This document shows positions 25,869-36,105 of a DNA stretch of 64,000 bases, piece by piece. Origin of the DNA: JAOUGY01 sp963785075 (GTDB lineage Bacteria; Actinomycetota; Acidimicrobiia; Spongiisociales; ZC4RG35). Both the position numbers and the translations under genes were made by a program. Within the stretch, counting starts at the first letter, position 1. Every line of letters starts with the position of its first letter. The DNA lies in assembly GCA_963785075.1 (NCBI GenBank), contig CAWATW010000010.1, positions 310,001-374,000 of the forward strand. Direction: 5' to 3'. The notes below the pieces were generated by a model. It was not told the origin of the DNA. It saw only the letters and a program-made list of their open reading frames with translations, and did not search any database.

Positions 25869-27550
25869 CCCATCCCAACCCTTCGACTGCTGTGGCATCG
25901 GTCCTCGTCGACGAGCTCATCCGCAACGGCGTGCGGACGTTCGTCGTGGCGCCGGGGTCGAGATCGGCCCCGCTGTCCATGGTTGCCGCCGCCGACGATC
26001 GTGTGGATCTGATCGTCTGCATCGATGAACGTTCGGCCGGATTCCAAGCAGTGGGTTTGGGTCGGGCGGGGACGCCTGCGGCCGTGATCGTGACCTCCGG
26101 CTCGGCGGTTGCCAACCTGCTGCCTGCGGTCGTCGAGGGATCGATGGCCAACGTGGCGATGATCGTTCTGACCGCAGATCGCCCCCCTGAGCTCAGAGGG
26201 GTCGGGGCCAACCAGTCGATCGATCAGATCGGCTTGTTCGGTCGGTATGTGCGTTCGTTCGTCGAGTTGGGCGTGCCCGAGGATCACCCTGGGTCGAACG
26301 GGTACTGGCGGTCGACCGTGTGCCGGTCGGTCGCGCACGCCTTCGGACGGATGGGTCCGGCGGGGCCGGTCCATGTGAATGTTGCATTGAGGGAACCACT
26401 CGTCCCATCCGTCGACGACGGGCGCTCCGTGGCCCAACCGTTTCAGGCGGACACGTCCGGACGCGGTGATTCAGATCCGTGGAGCGCGGATCCTGCAACC
26501 GACGTCTCCGGCCCGCCGCTGCCGGACGTCTTCATCCAGAAGGAACGCGGCTTGGTCGTGGCCGGTGCAGGAGCCGATGTCGGGTGGTCGGACCGGGCGG
26601 CGGCGGCTCTCGGATGGCCGCTCCTTTGCGAGTCATCGGCTGGTGCTCGCCCCGATCAGACGATCACCACGGCTCACCTGTTGGCCTCTACTCCCACGTT
26701 CGCCGATGGACACCAACCGGAAGCCGTGTTGGCCGTAGGTCGTATCGGGCTGAGCCGGTCCGTCGCAGCCATGTGTCGCGGGGCGATGACCGCCGTCATC
26801 GACCCGTCTGGCTGGATGGATCCGACCTCCTCCGCGCAATTCGTGGTGAACGCCTATCCGGTCGTCGACCCTGACGACGTCCCGCAGCGACCCACCGGCT
26901 GGCGTCGACGCTGGCTCGAAGCAGAAGGAGTTGCACGGGAAGCCCTCGATGCCGCCCTCGACCACGAGAAAGGTCTCACGGAATTGCGCACGGCTCGTGA
27001 TGCAGCCCGCGGAGCATCTGGAGGTGTGCTCGTCGCTGCGTCGTCGATGCCGATCCGGGACCTGGACGTCGTGCTCGAGACCGGCTTGTCTCCCGTGGTG
27101 TCCAATCGGGGTGCCTCGGGTATCGACGGCTTCGTGTCCACCGCCCTCGGCGTTGCCCGAGCCAGAGACGGAGTGGTTGCGCTGGCCGGGGATCTCTCGA
27201 TGCTGCACGACCAGAACGGCTTTCTCACGACCCCACTTCCCTCGGCCGTGTTCATCGTCGTGGACAACGACGGAGGCGGGATCTTCTCGTTTCTCCCACA
27301 GGCACGATTCCCTGAGAGCTTCGAGCGAGTGTTCGGAACGCCGCACGGGCGCTCCTTCCACGACTATGCCCGTCTCCACGGCCTCGAGTACGAAACGGTC
27401 GAGGATCCGGCCGCATTGACACCCGCGACCATCGCTCGGCGTGAAGCCGGCGGACTCCACTTGATGCACGTGCGGACCGATCGGCAGGAAAACGTCGAAG
27501 CACACCGGAGGGTTGCAGAAGCTGTGGCGGCGGCGATCGAAGGGCGATGA
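25865..27550 (+). CDS. menD: SEPHCHC synthase
   Basis: MenD is the thiamine-diphosphate enzyme that joins isochorismate and 2-oxoglutarate. The 561-residue product has the N-terminal APGSRSAPL motif near residue 30, ERSAGFQAVGLGRA near 56 with the cofactor-activating Glu, and the C-terminal diphosphate-binding region GDLSMLHDQNG followed by NDGGGIFSFLPQ. Length and order are normal. It is coupled to menC and converges on menF with a 43-bp gap, in which GCCGGCG-type repeats could form a shared terminator. Confidence 0.95.
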   Translation: MTHPNPSTAVASVLVDELIRNGVRTFVVAPGSRSAPLSMVAAADDRVDLIVCIDERSAGFQAVGLGRAGTPAAVIVTSGSAVANLLPAVVEGSMANVAMIVLTADRPPELRGVGANQSIDQIGLFGRYVRSFVELGVPEDHPGSNGYWRSTVCRSVAHAFGRMGPAGPVHVNVALREPLVPSVDDGRSVAQPFQADTSGRGDSDPWSADPATDVSGPPLPDVFIQKERGLVVAGAGADVGWSDRAAAALGWPLLCESSAGARPDQTITTAHLLASTPTFADGHQPEAVLAVGRIGLSRSVAAMCRGAMTAVIDPSGWMDPTSSAQFVVNAYPVVDPDDVPQRPTGWRRRWLEAEGVAREALDAALDHEKGLTELRTARDAARGASGGVLVAASSMPIRDLDVVLETGLSPVVSNRGASGIDGFVSTALGVARARDGVVALAGDLSMLHDQNGFLTTPLPSAVFIVVDNDGGGIFSFLPQARFPESFERVFGTPHGRSFHDYARLHGLEYETVEDPAALTPATIARREAGGLHLMHVRTDRQENVEAHRRVAEAVAAAIEGR

Positions 27551-27593
27551 ATCGCCCGGCGGCCGATTTCCACATCGACCCGTCGCCGGCGTC

Positions 27594-28799
27594 CTATTCC
27601 AGGGCTCTGAGCATCGCCTGGAGCTTGAGCCGGGTCTCTTCGAGCTCGCTCTCCGGCAGCGAGCCGGCGACGATGCCGGCGCCGGCAAAGAGCCGGGCGC
27701 GCGCACCTGAGATCTCGGCGCAACGAAGCGCTATCGCGAACTCGCCGTCGCCGCGTGCATCCATCCACCCGACGGGACCGGCGTAGCGTCCGCGGTCCAT
27801 CCCCTCGAGCTCGTCGATGGCCCTGATGGCCGACGCTGTCGGTGCGCCGCCAACGGCTGCAGTCGGATGAAGACGACCGGCCAGAGCCAGAGCGCGCTCG
27901 GGTTGGCCCAAACGTCCATGGAAGCGGGTACCCAGGTGACGGACGTTGGCGAGCTCGACCAGGATCGGCTCGGGATCCCGGAACATCCTCTCACACACCT
28001 CTCCGAGCACCCGTCCCACCGAGGCGGCGGCCAAGTCGTGCTCGCGTCGATCCTTGTCCGAGGCGAGGAGCGCCTTCCCGATCATCTCGTCCTGTGTGGG
28101 GTCGTCGGAGCGGGCAGCAGAGCCGGCGAGCACCAGTGACTCCACCGACCGGTCCATCACCCTCACGAGCAACTCGGGAGAGGCGCCGATCAGTCCATCG
28201 ACGGCGAACACATGGCAGTTCGGGAATCGTTGTTCGAGATGCCGAAGGATGCGCTTGGGGTCGAAGCGCTCCTTCGACCAGACCGCGTAGTCACGAGCAA
28301 GCACCACCTTGTCGAGATCGGTCGTGCCGATCCGGGCGACTGCCGAGGCGACGGCGTCGAGCCAGTCGACATCGGGTATGGACGCACCGGCGTAGCGAGG
28401 CCGATCGACGGGCGGATCGCCGGTACCGGCCGGGTGGAACCAGCGGCTCGTGTCGACATCTCCGATGACGGTCATGAACCAGGTGTTGCGGTGGCGACCG
28501 AACATGACCTCCGGCACCACGACAACGGACCCGTTCGATCGTGAGTCGAACGTGAAGGAGGCGAAGGCGACCGGACCGCTGCCGGGAAGCCCGAGCGTGT
28601 CGTCGATGTCCAGACTCTCGCACCACGTCTGGAACTCGGCGGCTGCCCGATCGAATCGGTGGGCACCCGAGGCGGGGCCCGCCCGGAACGCCTCGCCGAA
28701 ACCAAAGAGCGTCTGATCCGTGGTCATCCACACCTGAGGCGGACGATGATCCAGCACCGGTGGTGGCGTTGCGAGCACCTCGGTCCGCACCCGAGTCAT
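27594..28799 (-). CDS. menF: isochorismate synthase
   Basis: MenF converts chorismate to isochorismate, the entry step to menaquinone. The 401-residue product has the chorismate-binding fold: LDKVVLARDYA near 165, HPTAAVGGAPT with the catalytic region near 305, and the ending YAGPVGWMDARGDGEF with a GAGIVAGS motif and the metal-binding ESELEET. A salicylate synthase or entC-type enzyme looks similar, but the neighbouring menD and menC favour the menaquinone role. Its start overlaps the end of the upstream regulator-like gene by 4 bp. Confidence 0.93.
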   Translation of the reverse strand: MTRVRTEVLATPPPVLDHRPPQVWMTTDQTLFGFGEAFRAGPASGAHRFDRAAAEFQTWCESLDIDDTLGLPGSGPVAFASFTFDSRSNGSVVVVPEVMFGRHRNTWFMTVIGDVDTSRWFHPAGTGDPPVDRPRYAGASIPDVDWLDAVASAVARIGTTDLDKVVLARDYAVWSKERFDPKRILRHLEQRFPNCHVFAVDGLIGASPELLVRVMDRSVESLVLAGSAARSDDPTQDEMIGKALLASDKDRREHDLAAASVGRVLGEVCERMFRDPEPILVELANVRHLGTRFHGRLGQPERALALAGRLHPTAAVGGAPTASAIRAIDELEGMDRGRYAGPVGWMDARGDGEFAIALRCAEISGARARLFAGAGIVAGSLPESELEETRLKLQAMLRALE

Positions 28800-29277
28800 C
28801 CGCCGAGCCTCCGTCGTGCGTCGGCCACCAGTAGTTCCCGAAAGTGGTGCGCCACCAGGCCCGCCGCCGCCGGCAGCATCGAACGGAAAGCATCGACGAG
28901 TTGGTTGGCGGCGTCAGCCTCGGATCCGGCGTTTGCTTCGACCGAATCGCGGACGAACGTCGCAAACACATCGACGGCACGTTCGGCAACCGGTCGCATC
29001 GCTTCGTCCATCGCACGCGCAAGGTCGAGTAGCTCGCCCAGCGGGAGGCCCTGCTCGACCAGTGCCATCCCCGCACCGATCGCATCTGTGACGGACGCGG
29101 CATACAGAGGCTCAGGGTCGGTGACCGTGGGGATGAGAAACCCTTCGCGGCCCAGGGCCTCGAGCAGAGGGAGCGAGATTCCACTCGTCTCGGCGAGGCG
29201 ATCGAGCGGAAGGAGATTGGAGTCGTCCTGATCCATCGCGGCCAGCAGCGCCTTGTCCCAGGGGTCGAGATGATCCG

Positions 29278-29281
<4 letters not shown>
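28796..29281 (-). CDS. putative HTH (MerR-like) protein between murI and menF
   Basis: The 161-residue product is mostly helical. Residues 23-50 (LPLDRLAETSGISLPLLEALGREGFL) read like a MerR-type winged-helix recognition unit. Residues 65-95 (ASVTDAIGAGMALVEQGLPLGELLDLARAM) resemble the MerR second motif, where an L-x-LGxPL-like turn precedes a long helix. There is no obvious effector domain. It overlaps murI at its start and menF at its end by 4 bp each, so it is made with both enzymes. It may be a regulator or a non-DNA-binding homologue; I did not identify a specific family. Confidence 0.5.
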
Positions 29282-30132
<851 letters not shown>

Positions 30133-30168
30133 GGTACCGTCGGGGTTCGTTCACGAGGAGGAGTTCAC

Positions 30169-30930
30169 ATGGATCTGTCCGGTTCGTCGGCCATCGTCAC
30201 CGGCGGCGCATCCGGTCTCGGGGCCGCAACCGCACGTCGGCTCTCACAAGCGGGCGCCAAGGTGGTCATCGTCGACCTCAATGCCGAGGCGGGCGAGTCG
30301 CTCGCCTCCGAACTGTCGGGGGCGTTCGTCGGGGCCGACGTCACATCAGAAGAGGTGCAAGCCGCAGTGGACGCCGCCTCCGAGATGGGTCCGCTCCGTG
30401 CTCTGGTCAACTGCGCCGGGATCGGCTCGGTGGCTCGGACGGTGAATCGGGATGGCACACCCCATGACCTGGCCTACTTCCAGAAGGTCATTTCGATCAA
30501 CCTGATCGGCACCTTCAACTGCACGAGGCTCGCCGCCGCGGCCATGGCTGTGACCGACCCGGTCGACGACCAAGGCAGTCGCGGTGCGATCGTCAACACC
30601 GCATCGGTGGCCGCCTACGACGGCCAGATCGGTCAGGCCGCCTATTCCGCTTCGAAGGGTGGCATCGTCGGGATGACCCTGCCGATCGCCCGCGACCTCT
30701 CGAGCGTCGGTGTCCGGGTGAACACGATCGCACCGGGCATCATTGACACCCCGCTGCTCGCGGCGCTGCCTGAGGCCGCTCGTGTCTCTCTGGCGGAACA
30801 GGTGTTGTTCCCGAAACGCCTCGGTGTCCCGGAGGATTACGCAGAGCTTGCATACCTGCTGCTCACCCACGACTACATGAACGGCGAGAGCATTCGCATG
30901 GACGGCGGCATCCGGATGGGACCGAAATGA
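30169..30930 (+). CDS. SDR oxidoreductase, 3-hydroxyacyl-CoA dehydrogenase type
   Basis: A 253-residue classical short-chain dehydrogenase: TGGASGLG near residue 9 for NAD(P) binding, NCAGIG near 83, a catalytic Ser in the TASVAAYDG strand, and YSASK near 160. The whole pattern, including the VAAYDGQIGQAAYSASKGG region and the C-terminal MDGGIRMGPK, is that of the type-2 3-hydroxyacyl-CoA dehydrogenase group (HSD10-like) used in fatty or branched acyl-CoA oxidation. The ATG at 30169 has a GAGGAGGA ribosome-binding site. It ends beside a palindromic repeat region. Confidence 0.88.
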   Translation: MDLSGSSAIVTGGASGLGAATARRLSQAGAKVVIVDLNAEAGESLASELSGAFVGADVTSEEVQAAVDAASEMGPLRALVNCAGIGSVARTVNRDGTPHDLAYFQKVISINLIGTFNCTRLAAAAMAVTDPVDDQGSRGAIVNTASVAAYDGQIGQAAYSASKGGIVGMTLPIARDLSSVGVRVNTIAPGIIDTPLLAALPEAARVSLAEQVLFPKRLGVPEDYAELAYLLLTHDYMNGESIRMDGGIRMGPK

Positions 30931-30948
30931 TCTGAGGGCTGTGCCCTC

Positions 30949-31041
30949 GGATCAAGTACCGAGTACGAAGTACTTGATCCCAGACCGGAACGGCCATCTC
31001 GCGACCTCTGTTCCGAGTCTCAGTACTTCGTACTCAGTACT
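30949..31041. repeat. AGTAC-based palindromic repeat cluster
   Basis: Two nested inverted repeats fill the space between the convergent SDR and sufE genes. GGATCAAGTAC (30949-30959) and GTACTTGATCC (30970-30980) form an 11-bp stem. GAGTACGAAGTACT (30961-30974) is also the exact complement of AGTACTTCGTACTC (31022-31035), giving an alternative long-range 14-bp stem. A variant cluster with GTAC and GAGTAC units lies at 45159-45250. It may be a dispersed REP-like element or a terminator. Confidence 0.6.
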
Positions 31042-31048
31042 CAGTACG

Positions 31049-31072
31049 GCAGCTCGGCGTCAGCCGAGCTGC
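31049..31072 (-). terminator. hairpin containing the sufE stop codon
   Basis: GCAGCTCGGC (31049-31058), a GTCA loop and GCCGAGCTGC (31063-31072) make a perfect 10-bp stem. The sufE stop codon (31060-31062) lies in the loop. There is no T-run, so it is a probable rather than classical terminator. Confidence 0.5.
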
Positions 31073-31482
31073 TCACGTATCTGCCTCTTGAGCCTCGCGA
31101 GGATCGCCCCCATGCCTCTGAGGCGGAGGGGCGTGACGACCTCCTCGAGGCCCATGCCGTAGAAGAAGTCGTCGGGTACGTCGAGAACTGCCTCGGCCTG
31201 TTCACCGTCGAGGCCGGCCAGCAGAATCCCTGCGAACCCGCGAACCGTCGGCGACTCGGGGGGAGCCTGGAAGTACATGTGTGTCGAGCCGTCGTCGTCG
31301 ACCTCGGTCGCCAGGAAGAAAGGGGTTTGGCACTCGTGTACTTGTTCGAGGTCGCCGACGTCGATGTGGTCGGGAAGCGGCGGGATGCGCTTCGAATAGT
31401 CCAGGAGTGCCTCCGTCCGGAACTCCTTGGGAGAAGCCCTCATGACGTCGACGATCTGTTGGAGTTTCTCGGGAATCGCCAT
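31060..31482 (-). CDS. sufE: SufE-family sulfur acceptor protein
   Basis: SufE proteins accept persulfide sulfur from a cysteine desulfurase or related donor. The 140-residue product has the active-site Cys51 in VHECQTPFFL and the family segments DYSKRIPPLP (29-38) and GFAGIL. The start at 31482 has TACAGT six bases upstream on the minus strand. It is divergent from a rhodanese gene, the same arrangement as the mycobacterial sseA/SufE pair, so the two probably act in one sulfur-transfer path. Confidence 0.92.
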   Translation of the reverse strand: MAIPEKLQQIVDVMRASPKEFRTEALLDYSKRIPPLPDHIDVGDLEQVHECQTPFFLATEVDDDGSTHMYFQAPPESPTVRGFAGILLAGLDGEQAEAVLDVPDDFFYGMGLEEVVTPLRLRGMGAILARLKRQIREQLG

Positions 31483-31559
31483 CCTTCGACTGTAGACGAC
31501 CCTTTTTCACTATCCAGATGGTGTTTAGAATCGGACCCAAGTCGGAAGGAGACACGATC

Positions 31560-32435
31560 ATGCCCGCACCGCTCGACGCCTCCCAGAAGTTCGCGGAGTA
31601 CGCCCACCCCGAGAAGCTGGTCTCCACCGAGTGGCTCGCCGCTCACCTCGACGACCCGTCGGTTGTGGTCGTCGAGTCGGACGAGGACGTGCTGCTGTAT
31701 GAGACCGGCCACATCCCTGGGGCCGTGAAGGTGGATTGGCACGCCGATCTCAACGATCCGACCGTTCGGGACTACCTCGATCCCGAGGCCTTCGCTCGGC
31801 TGATGTCGGTCAAGGGGATTGCGCCCGACTCCACGGTCGTGTTCTACGGTGACAACTTCAACTGGTGGGCCGCCTACGCCCTCTGGGTGTTTTCGCTCTT
31901 CGGCCATGGTGACCTTCGGCTTCTCGATGGCGGGCGTCAGAAGTGGGTGACAGAAGGACGGCCGATGACAACCGAGCCCACCCCCCGCACCCCGACGGTG
32001 TATCCGGTCCCCAAGCGCGATGACTCAGAGATCCGCGCATTCCTGGCGGACGCCGTCGAGCATTCGAAAGCCCGAAAGCCGATGGTCGACGTCCGGTCTC
32101 CCGAGGAGTTCCGGGGCGAGCGCATGCACATGCCCGACTACCCGAACGAAGGTGCCCTCAGGGGTGGCCACATCCCGGGAGCGCGCAACGTGCCCTGGAA
32201 GCGGGCGGCGAACGACGACGGGTCGTTCAAGAGCGCCGACGAGCTCCGGGCGATCTATCGGCAGGAACAGGGGATCGACCCCGCCGACGAGGTGGTGGCC
32301 TACTGCCGGATCGGCGAGCGATCGAGCCACACGTGGTTCGTGCTCACGCATCTGTTGGGTTATCCCAACGTCCGAAACTACGACGGCTCGTGGACCGAAT
32401 ACGGCAATGCCGTGAGGGTCCCGATCGAGAAGTGA
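31560..32435 (+). CDS. sseA: thiosulfate sulfurtransferase (two-domain rhodanese)
   Basis: A 291-residue protein of two rhodanese domains. The first is inactive, as usual (HIPGAVKVDW, then VVFYGDN where the cysteine would be). The second has the active-site Cys249 in YCRIGERSS. It transfers sulfane sulfur from thiosulfate or 3-mercaptopyruvate to an acceptor. The ATG at 31560 has GGAAGGAG upstream. The pairing with divergent sufE is as in mycobacteria. Confidence 0.92.
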   Translation: MPAPLDASQKFAEYAHPEKLVSTEWLAAHLDDPSVVVVESDEDVLLYETGHIPGAVKVDWHADLNDPTVRDYLDPEAFARLMSVKGIAPDSTVVFYGDNFNWWAAYALWVFSLFGHGDLRLLDGGRQKWVTEGRPMTTEPTPRTPTVYPVPKRDDSEIRAFLADAVEHSKARKPMVDVRSPEEFRGERMHMPDYPNEGALRGGHIPGARNVPWKRAANDDGSFKSADELRAIYRQEQGIDPADEVVAYCRIGERSSHTWFVLTHLLGYPNVRNYDGSWTEYGNAVRVPIEK

Positions 32436-32456
32436 GCGACGCGGACAAAGCCCGCG

Positions 32457-33236
32457 TCACATCGGTGGTCGAGCTCCCGACGCAACGATGAACAGCCGCC
32501 TGAACGGAAGCATCGTTGTCCCGTCGGGTTCCGGCGGGTAGCTGCGGAGGTAGCCGCCGGCACATCGGTCGAGGAAACGGGAACGGTCGGGTTCGTCGAG
32601 AGCCGCCACGACGGGTCTCAGCACCGACCCGCTCACCCAGCCGAGCACGGGGTCGTTCCCGGTCAGCACCTGGTGATACGTCGTGGTCCACATGTCGATC
32701 GCCTCGTAGCGACCCACGAGCATCGACCGGTAGAAGGCGGGAGTGCCGACTCGATCCCTCATCAGGGCGTCTCGGGCCGCCCGGGGCCAACCCGGCTGGT
32801 CGAGGATTCGCGCGGGAACGGTGTGGGTAGGCGCTCGCCAGTTGTCGGGCATCTGGATCGCCAACGAGCCTCCAGGAGCCAACCACTTCGAGATCCGCGG
32901 GATGAGATGCTCGTGGTCGTCGAGCCAATGCAGAGCGGCGTTGGAGTAGATGACGTCGAAGGCGTGCGAAGGCTCCCAGGTCGCCAGGTCTTCGTGAATC
33001 CATCGGATGTGGGAATCGAGCCGTCGGGCCTGTTCGAGCATGTCGGACGAGGCATCGAGTCCCGTCACGGTCGCGTCCGGGAATCGTCGGGAGAGCGCCA
33101 CGGTCAAGTGCCCGGTACCGCAGCCCAGATCGAGCACCCGGTGTGGCTCCCGATGAGTGATCCTGGCCATCAGCTCGATACCAGGTCGGAGGCGAAGGTC
33201 GGCGTACTCCAGATAGACCTCGGGGTTCCACCTCAC
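32457..33236 (-). CDS. tam: trans-aconitate 2-methyltransferase-like
   Basis: A 259-residue SAM-dependent class-I methyltransferase. VLDLGCGTGHLTVAL (34-48) binds SAM, and YSNAALHWL with WLAPGGSLAIQMPDN follow as in Tam proteins, which methylate trans-aconitate and so prevent aconitase inhibition. I chose the GTG at 33236, whose first residues MRWNPEVYLEY match the Tam N-terminus and which overlaps the malQ stop (GTGA). The coupling with malQ has no obvious metabolic logic. Confidence 0.88.
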   Translation of the reverse strand: MRWNPEVYLEYADLRLRPGIELMARITHREPHRVLDLGCGTGHLTVALSRRFPDATVTGLDASSDMLEQARRLDSHIRWIHEDLATWEPSHAFDVIYSNAALHWLDDHEHLIPRISKWLAPGGSLAIQMPDNWRAPTHTVPARILDQPGWPRAARDALMRDRVGTPAFYRSMLVGRYEAIDMWTTTYHQVLTGNDPVLGWVSGSVLRPVVAALDEPDRSRFLDRCAGGYLRSYPPEPDGTTMLPFRRLFIVASGARPPM

Positions 33237-34726
33237 GGTGACGAATGCGGCAGGCGACCGGTCTCTTCGGTGAGCCGTCGCATCCGGGCGATCAGGTCCG
33301 GCGTCAACTGTTCCCATCGGAATCGCCACTGCCAGTTGCCGCCTGTCGAACCGGGGAGGTTCATCCGGCATTCGGTCCCCAGTCCCAGAACGTCTTGAAG
33401 CGGGGTGATTGCGGTGTCGGCGATCGAGGCCATGACGGCGCCGATCATGTCCCAATGGAACTCCGAGCCGTCCGACTCGAGCACCTCCAACGCCAGCTCC
33501 CGCTCTTCCGCCCGATCCGGGTCCTCGTCTTCGAACCAGCCCAACGCGGTGTCGTTGTCATGCGTGCCCGGATAGGCGACGACGTTCTCCGTGAACTCCT
33601 CCAGGGCGTGGTCGCTCTCGGTGCCGAACCCGAACTGGAGGACCTTCATGCCAGGAAGCCCGTAGCGGTCGCGAAGCTCTTTCACGTCGTCGGTGATGAT
33701 TCCGAGATCCTCGGCGATCACCGGCAGGTGACCGAACACATCGGACAGGCGGTCGAACAGTTGCTCGCCCGGCGCTTCCACCCAGGTTCCCTCGACCGCG
33801 GTGTCGCACTCCGCGGGGATGTGCCACGAGGCCGCGAACCCACGGAAGTGGTCGACCCTGACGAGGTCGAAGAGTTCGAAGACGCGGGCCATGCGGGAGA
33901 TCCACCAGGCAAAGCCGTCCGCCTCGTGGCGGTCCCAGTCGTACAAGGGGTTGCCCCACCGCTGCCCGGTTTCGGAGAAATAGTCCGGTGGAACACCGGC
34001 CACCACCGTCGGCTCGTAGTCGTCGTCCAGCAGGAACAGCTCCGGGTTGGCCCAGACGTCAGCCGAATCATGTGCCACGAAGATCGGGATGTCGCCGATC
34101 AGCCGTATGCCCTGCGCCTGGCAATGGTCACGGAGCCCCGTCCACTGTCGGTCGAACAAGAACTGTTCCGCCACCACGCGACCGATGAGGCCCTGGAGGT
34201 CGGCTCGCGCCATCGCGATCGCCGCTGGACGTCGCCGAACGAGATCGTCGTCCCATTCCCACCACGGCGCCAGGGCGTGCGTCCGCTTGAGTGCAGTGAA
34301 CAGTGCGAAGTCGTGAAGCCATGTGGGCCCGTGGCGACGCTCGAACTGGACGAGTTCCACCGGGGGATCGAGCGTCAGACGGTCCGCCGCGTCGCCGACG
34401 ATCGACATCTTCCAGGGGATCGTCGAGCCGAAGTCCACGTGGTCGGTGGAAAGAGCCGGGCCACTCACCGGTTTGGAGTCGATCAATCCGGTTTCGGCGA
34501 GCGAGTCGAGGTCGATGAGCAGCGGATTGCCGGCGAAGGTCGATGGCGACTGGTACGGCGAGTCGGCGTACCCGGTCGGGCCCACCGGGAGCATCTGCCA
34601 CCAGGACTGTCCCATGTCGGCGAGCGCTTCGGTGAAGGCATGCGCATCGCCACCCAGTGAACCGATGCCTCCCGGGCCAGGAAGGGACGTCGGATGAAGA
34701 AGGATGCCGGAAGTGCGGGGACTCAT
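33233..34726 (-). CDS. malQ: 4-alpha-glucanotransferase
   Basis: MalQ (GH77) transfers alpha-1,4-glucan segments between maltodextrins. The 497-residue product opens with SGILLHPTSLPGPGGIG and has SPYQSPSTFAGNP near 65, the nucleophile region VRVDHFRGF near 295, IAEDLG near 345 and YPGTHDNDT near 393. I chose the ATG at 34726; a TTG three codons upstream is less likely. It heads the two-gene unit with tam and is divergent from the AI-2E-type gene. Confidence 0.94.
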   Translation of the reverse strand: MSPRTSGILLHPTSLPGPGGIGSLGGDAHAFTEALADMGQSWWQMLPVGPTGYADSPYQSPSTFAGNPLLIDLDSLAETGLIDSKPVSGPALSTDHVDFGSTIPWKMSIVGDAADRLTLDPPVELVQFERRHGPTWLHDFALFTALKRTHALAPWWEWDDDLVRRRPAAIAMARADLQGLIGRVVAEQFLFDRQWTGLRDHCQAQGIRLIGDIPIFVAHDSADVWANPELFLLDDDYEPTVVAGVPPDYFSETGQRWGNPLYDWDRHEADGFAWWISRMARVFELFDLVRVDHFRGFAASWHIPAECDTAVEGTWVEAPGEQLFDRLSDVFGHLPVIAEDLGIITDDVKELRDRYGLPGMKVLQFGFGTESDHALEEFTENVVAYPGTHDNDTALGWFEDEDPDRAEERELALEVLESDGSEFHWDMIGAVMASIADTAITPLQDVLGLGTECRMNLPGSTGGNWQWRFRWEQLTPDLIARMRRLTEETGRLPHSSP

Positions 34727-34795
34727 CCGGCGCAAGTATATGGAGGGCCCGGTTGCCGGCGGCTCGTCGGGCAGGACCCGGGTACGCTGACCCTG

Positions 34796-35935
34796 GTGAA
34801 CGATTCAGACCGTCGTGGTGTGCCGGCTTGGCTGCCGCGGGCATCGCTGAGTGTGGCGCTCGTGATCCTCGGCGTCTTGGCCGTCCTGTGGATCGCGAGC
34901 CGCCTGCGGACGCTGATCTTCATAACCTTCGTCGCCCTGTTCGTCGCAGTGGCCCTCGAGCCGGCGGCCCAGTATCTGACCGAGAAAGGCTGGAAGCGTC
35001 GACATGCCTCGGGGTTCGTGTTCCTGGTTTCGGTGGTGATTCTCATCGGCTTCGTGGGGTCGCTGGTCCCGCTCTTCGTGCAACAGGCGTCGGCTTTGGC
35101 GGACAACATTCCCGGATACGTCGAGGACGCCCAGCAGATGCTGATCGAGCAGGATCTGATCGACTCGGAGATCGTCGACGAGCAGATCACGTCGCAGTTC
35201 GAGGATCTCGGCTCATTGCTCAGTACATATGGGGGGAGCCTCGCCGGGGGTCTGCTGTCTGTTTCCAACACCATCTTCAGCGCCGTGTTCCAACTGGTGA
35301 CCATCGCCCTGTTCGCCTACTACATGGTTGCCGAAGGACCGGCGATGCGTCGCACCGTTCTCGGGGTCTTCCCACCTCACCGGCAGCGGGAGCTCCTGAA
35401 GATCTGGGACATCGCGGTCGCCAAGACCGGTGGCTACATCTACTCCCGGCTCGTGCTGGCGTCGGTGGCGGCTGCCTTCACCGCTGCGGTCCTCGCCGTT
35501 CTCGACGTGCCGTACATCCTCGCTCTGTCGCTGTGGGTGGGGGTGATCTCCCAGTTCGTCCCCGTGGTGGGCACGTACATCGCGGCTGTGGTACCCGTCC
35601 TGGTGGCGCTCGCCCAGGAGCCGTTGGATGCGCTGTGGGTTGTGATCGCGCTGGTTGCGTACCAACAGCTCGAGAACTTCGTCGTGGCACCACGCATCAC
35701 CGCGAAGGCGATGGCGATTCACCCCGCGATCTCGGTGGGAGCCGTCATCGCCGGAGCCTCGCTGATCGGGGGCGTCGGCGCCGTCCTGGCGCTGCCGGTG
35801 GCAGCCACGATCCAGGCGTTCATCTCGACCGCCATCGATCGTCACGAATTGGTGGAGTCCGAGTCGCTCCGTGAACCGAAACCCCGGGTGCGGCCAAAAC
35901 AAACCGGGGCATCACCGGCGGGTGAGGAAGCCTGA
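34796..35935 (+). CDS. AI-2E family transporter
   Basis: The 379-residue membrane protein has the eight-segment AI-2 exporter (UPF0118) layout: two spans near 20-75, a third near 80-100, an extracellular-type soluble region about 100-185, and five more spans with the family motif FVPVVGTYIAAVVPVLVAL near 245. The C-terminal 35 residues are basic and cytoplasmic. Family members export autoinducer-2 or small ions; no substrate is evident. The GTG at 34796 has TACGCT at 34783-34788, seven bases upstream. Confidence 0.87.
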   Translation: MNDSDRRGVPAWLPRASLSVALVILGVLAVLWIASRLRTLIFITFVALFVAVALEPAAQYLTEKGWKRRHASGFVFLVSVVILIGFVGSLVPLFVQQASALADNIPGYVEDAQQMLIEQDLIDSEIVDEQITSQFEDLGSLLSTYGGSLAGGLLSVSNTIFSAVFQLVTIALFAYYMVAEGPAMRRTVLGVFPPHRQRELLKIWDIAVAKTGGYIYSRLVLASVAAAFTAAVLAVLDVPYILALSLWVGVISQFVPVVGTYIAAVVPVLVALAQEPLDALWVVIALVAYQQLENFVVAPRITAKAMAIHPAISVGAVIAGASLIGGVGAVLALPVAATIQAFISTAIDRHELVESESLREPKPRVRPKQTGASPAGEEA

Positions 35936-36105
35936 TCCCAATCGGGTCGCCTGCCGTGGGTGGCGTTGTCGCGCGCATCCGTCTATCGTTTCACCATCCG
36001 GATTTCGGTTCGGATGCGGTGGAGTGTCGCTCTGGTAGGCCGGGCTTCCCCGGTCTCGTCGAGCCACTTCAACGCTCATGTACGCAAGTAGGGAGGAAAC
36101 GAACC

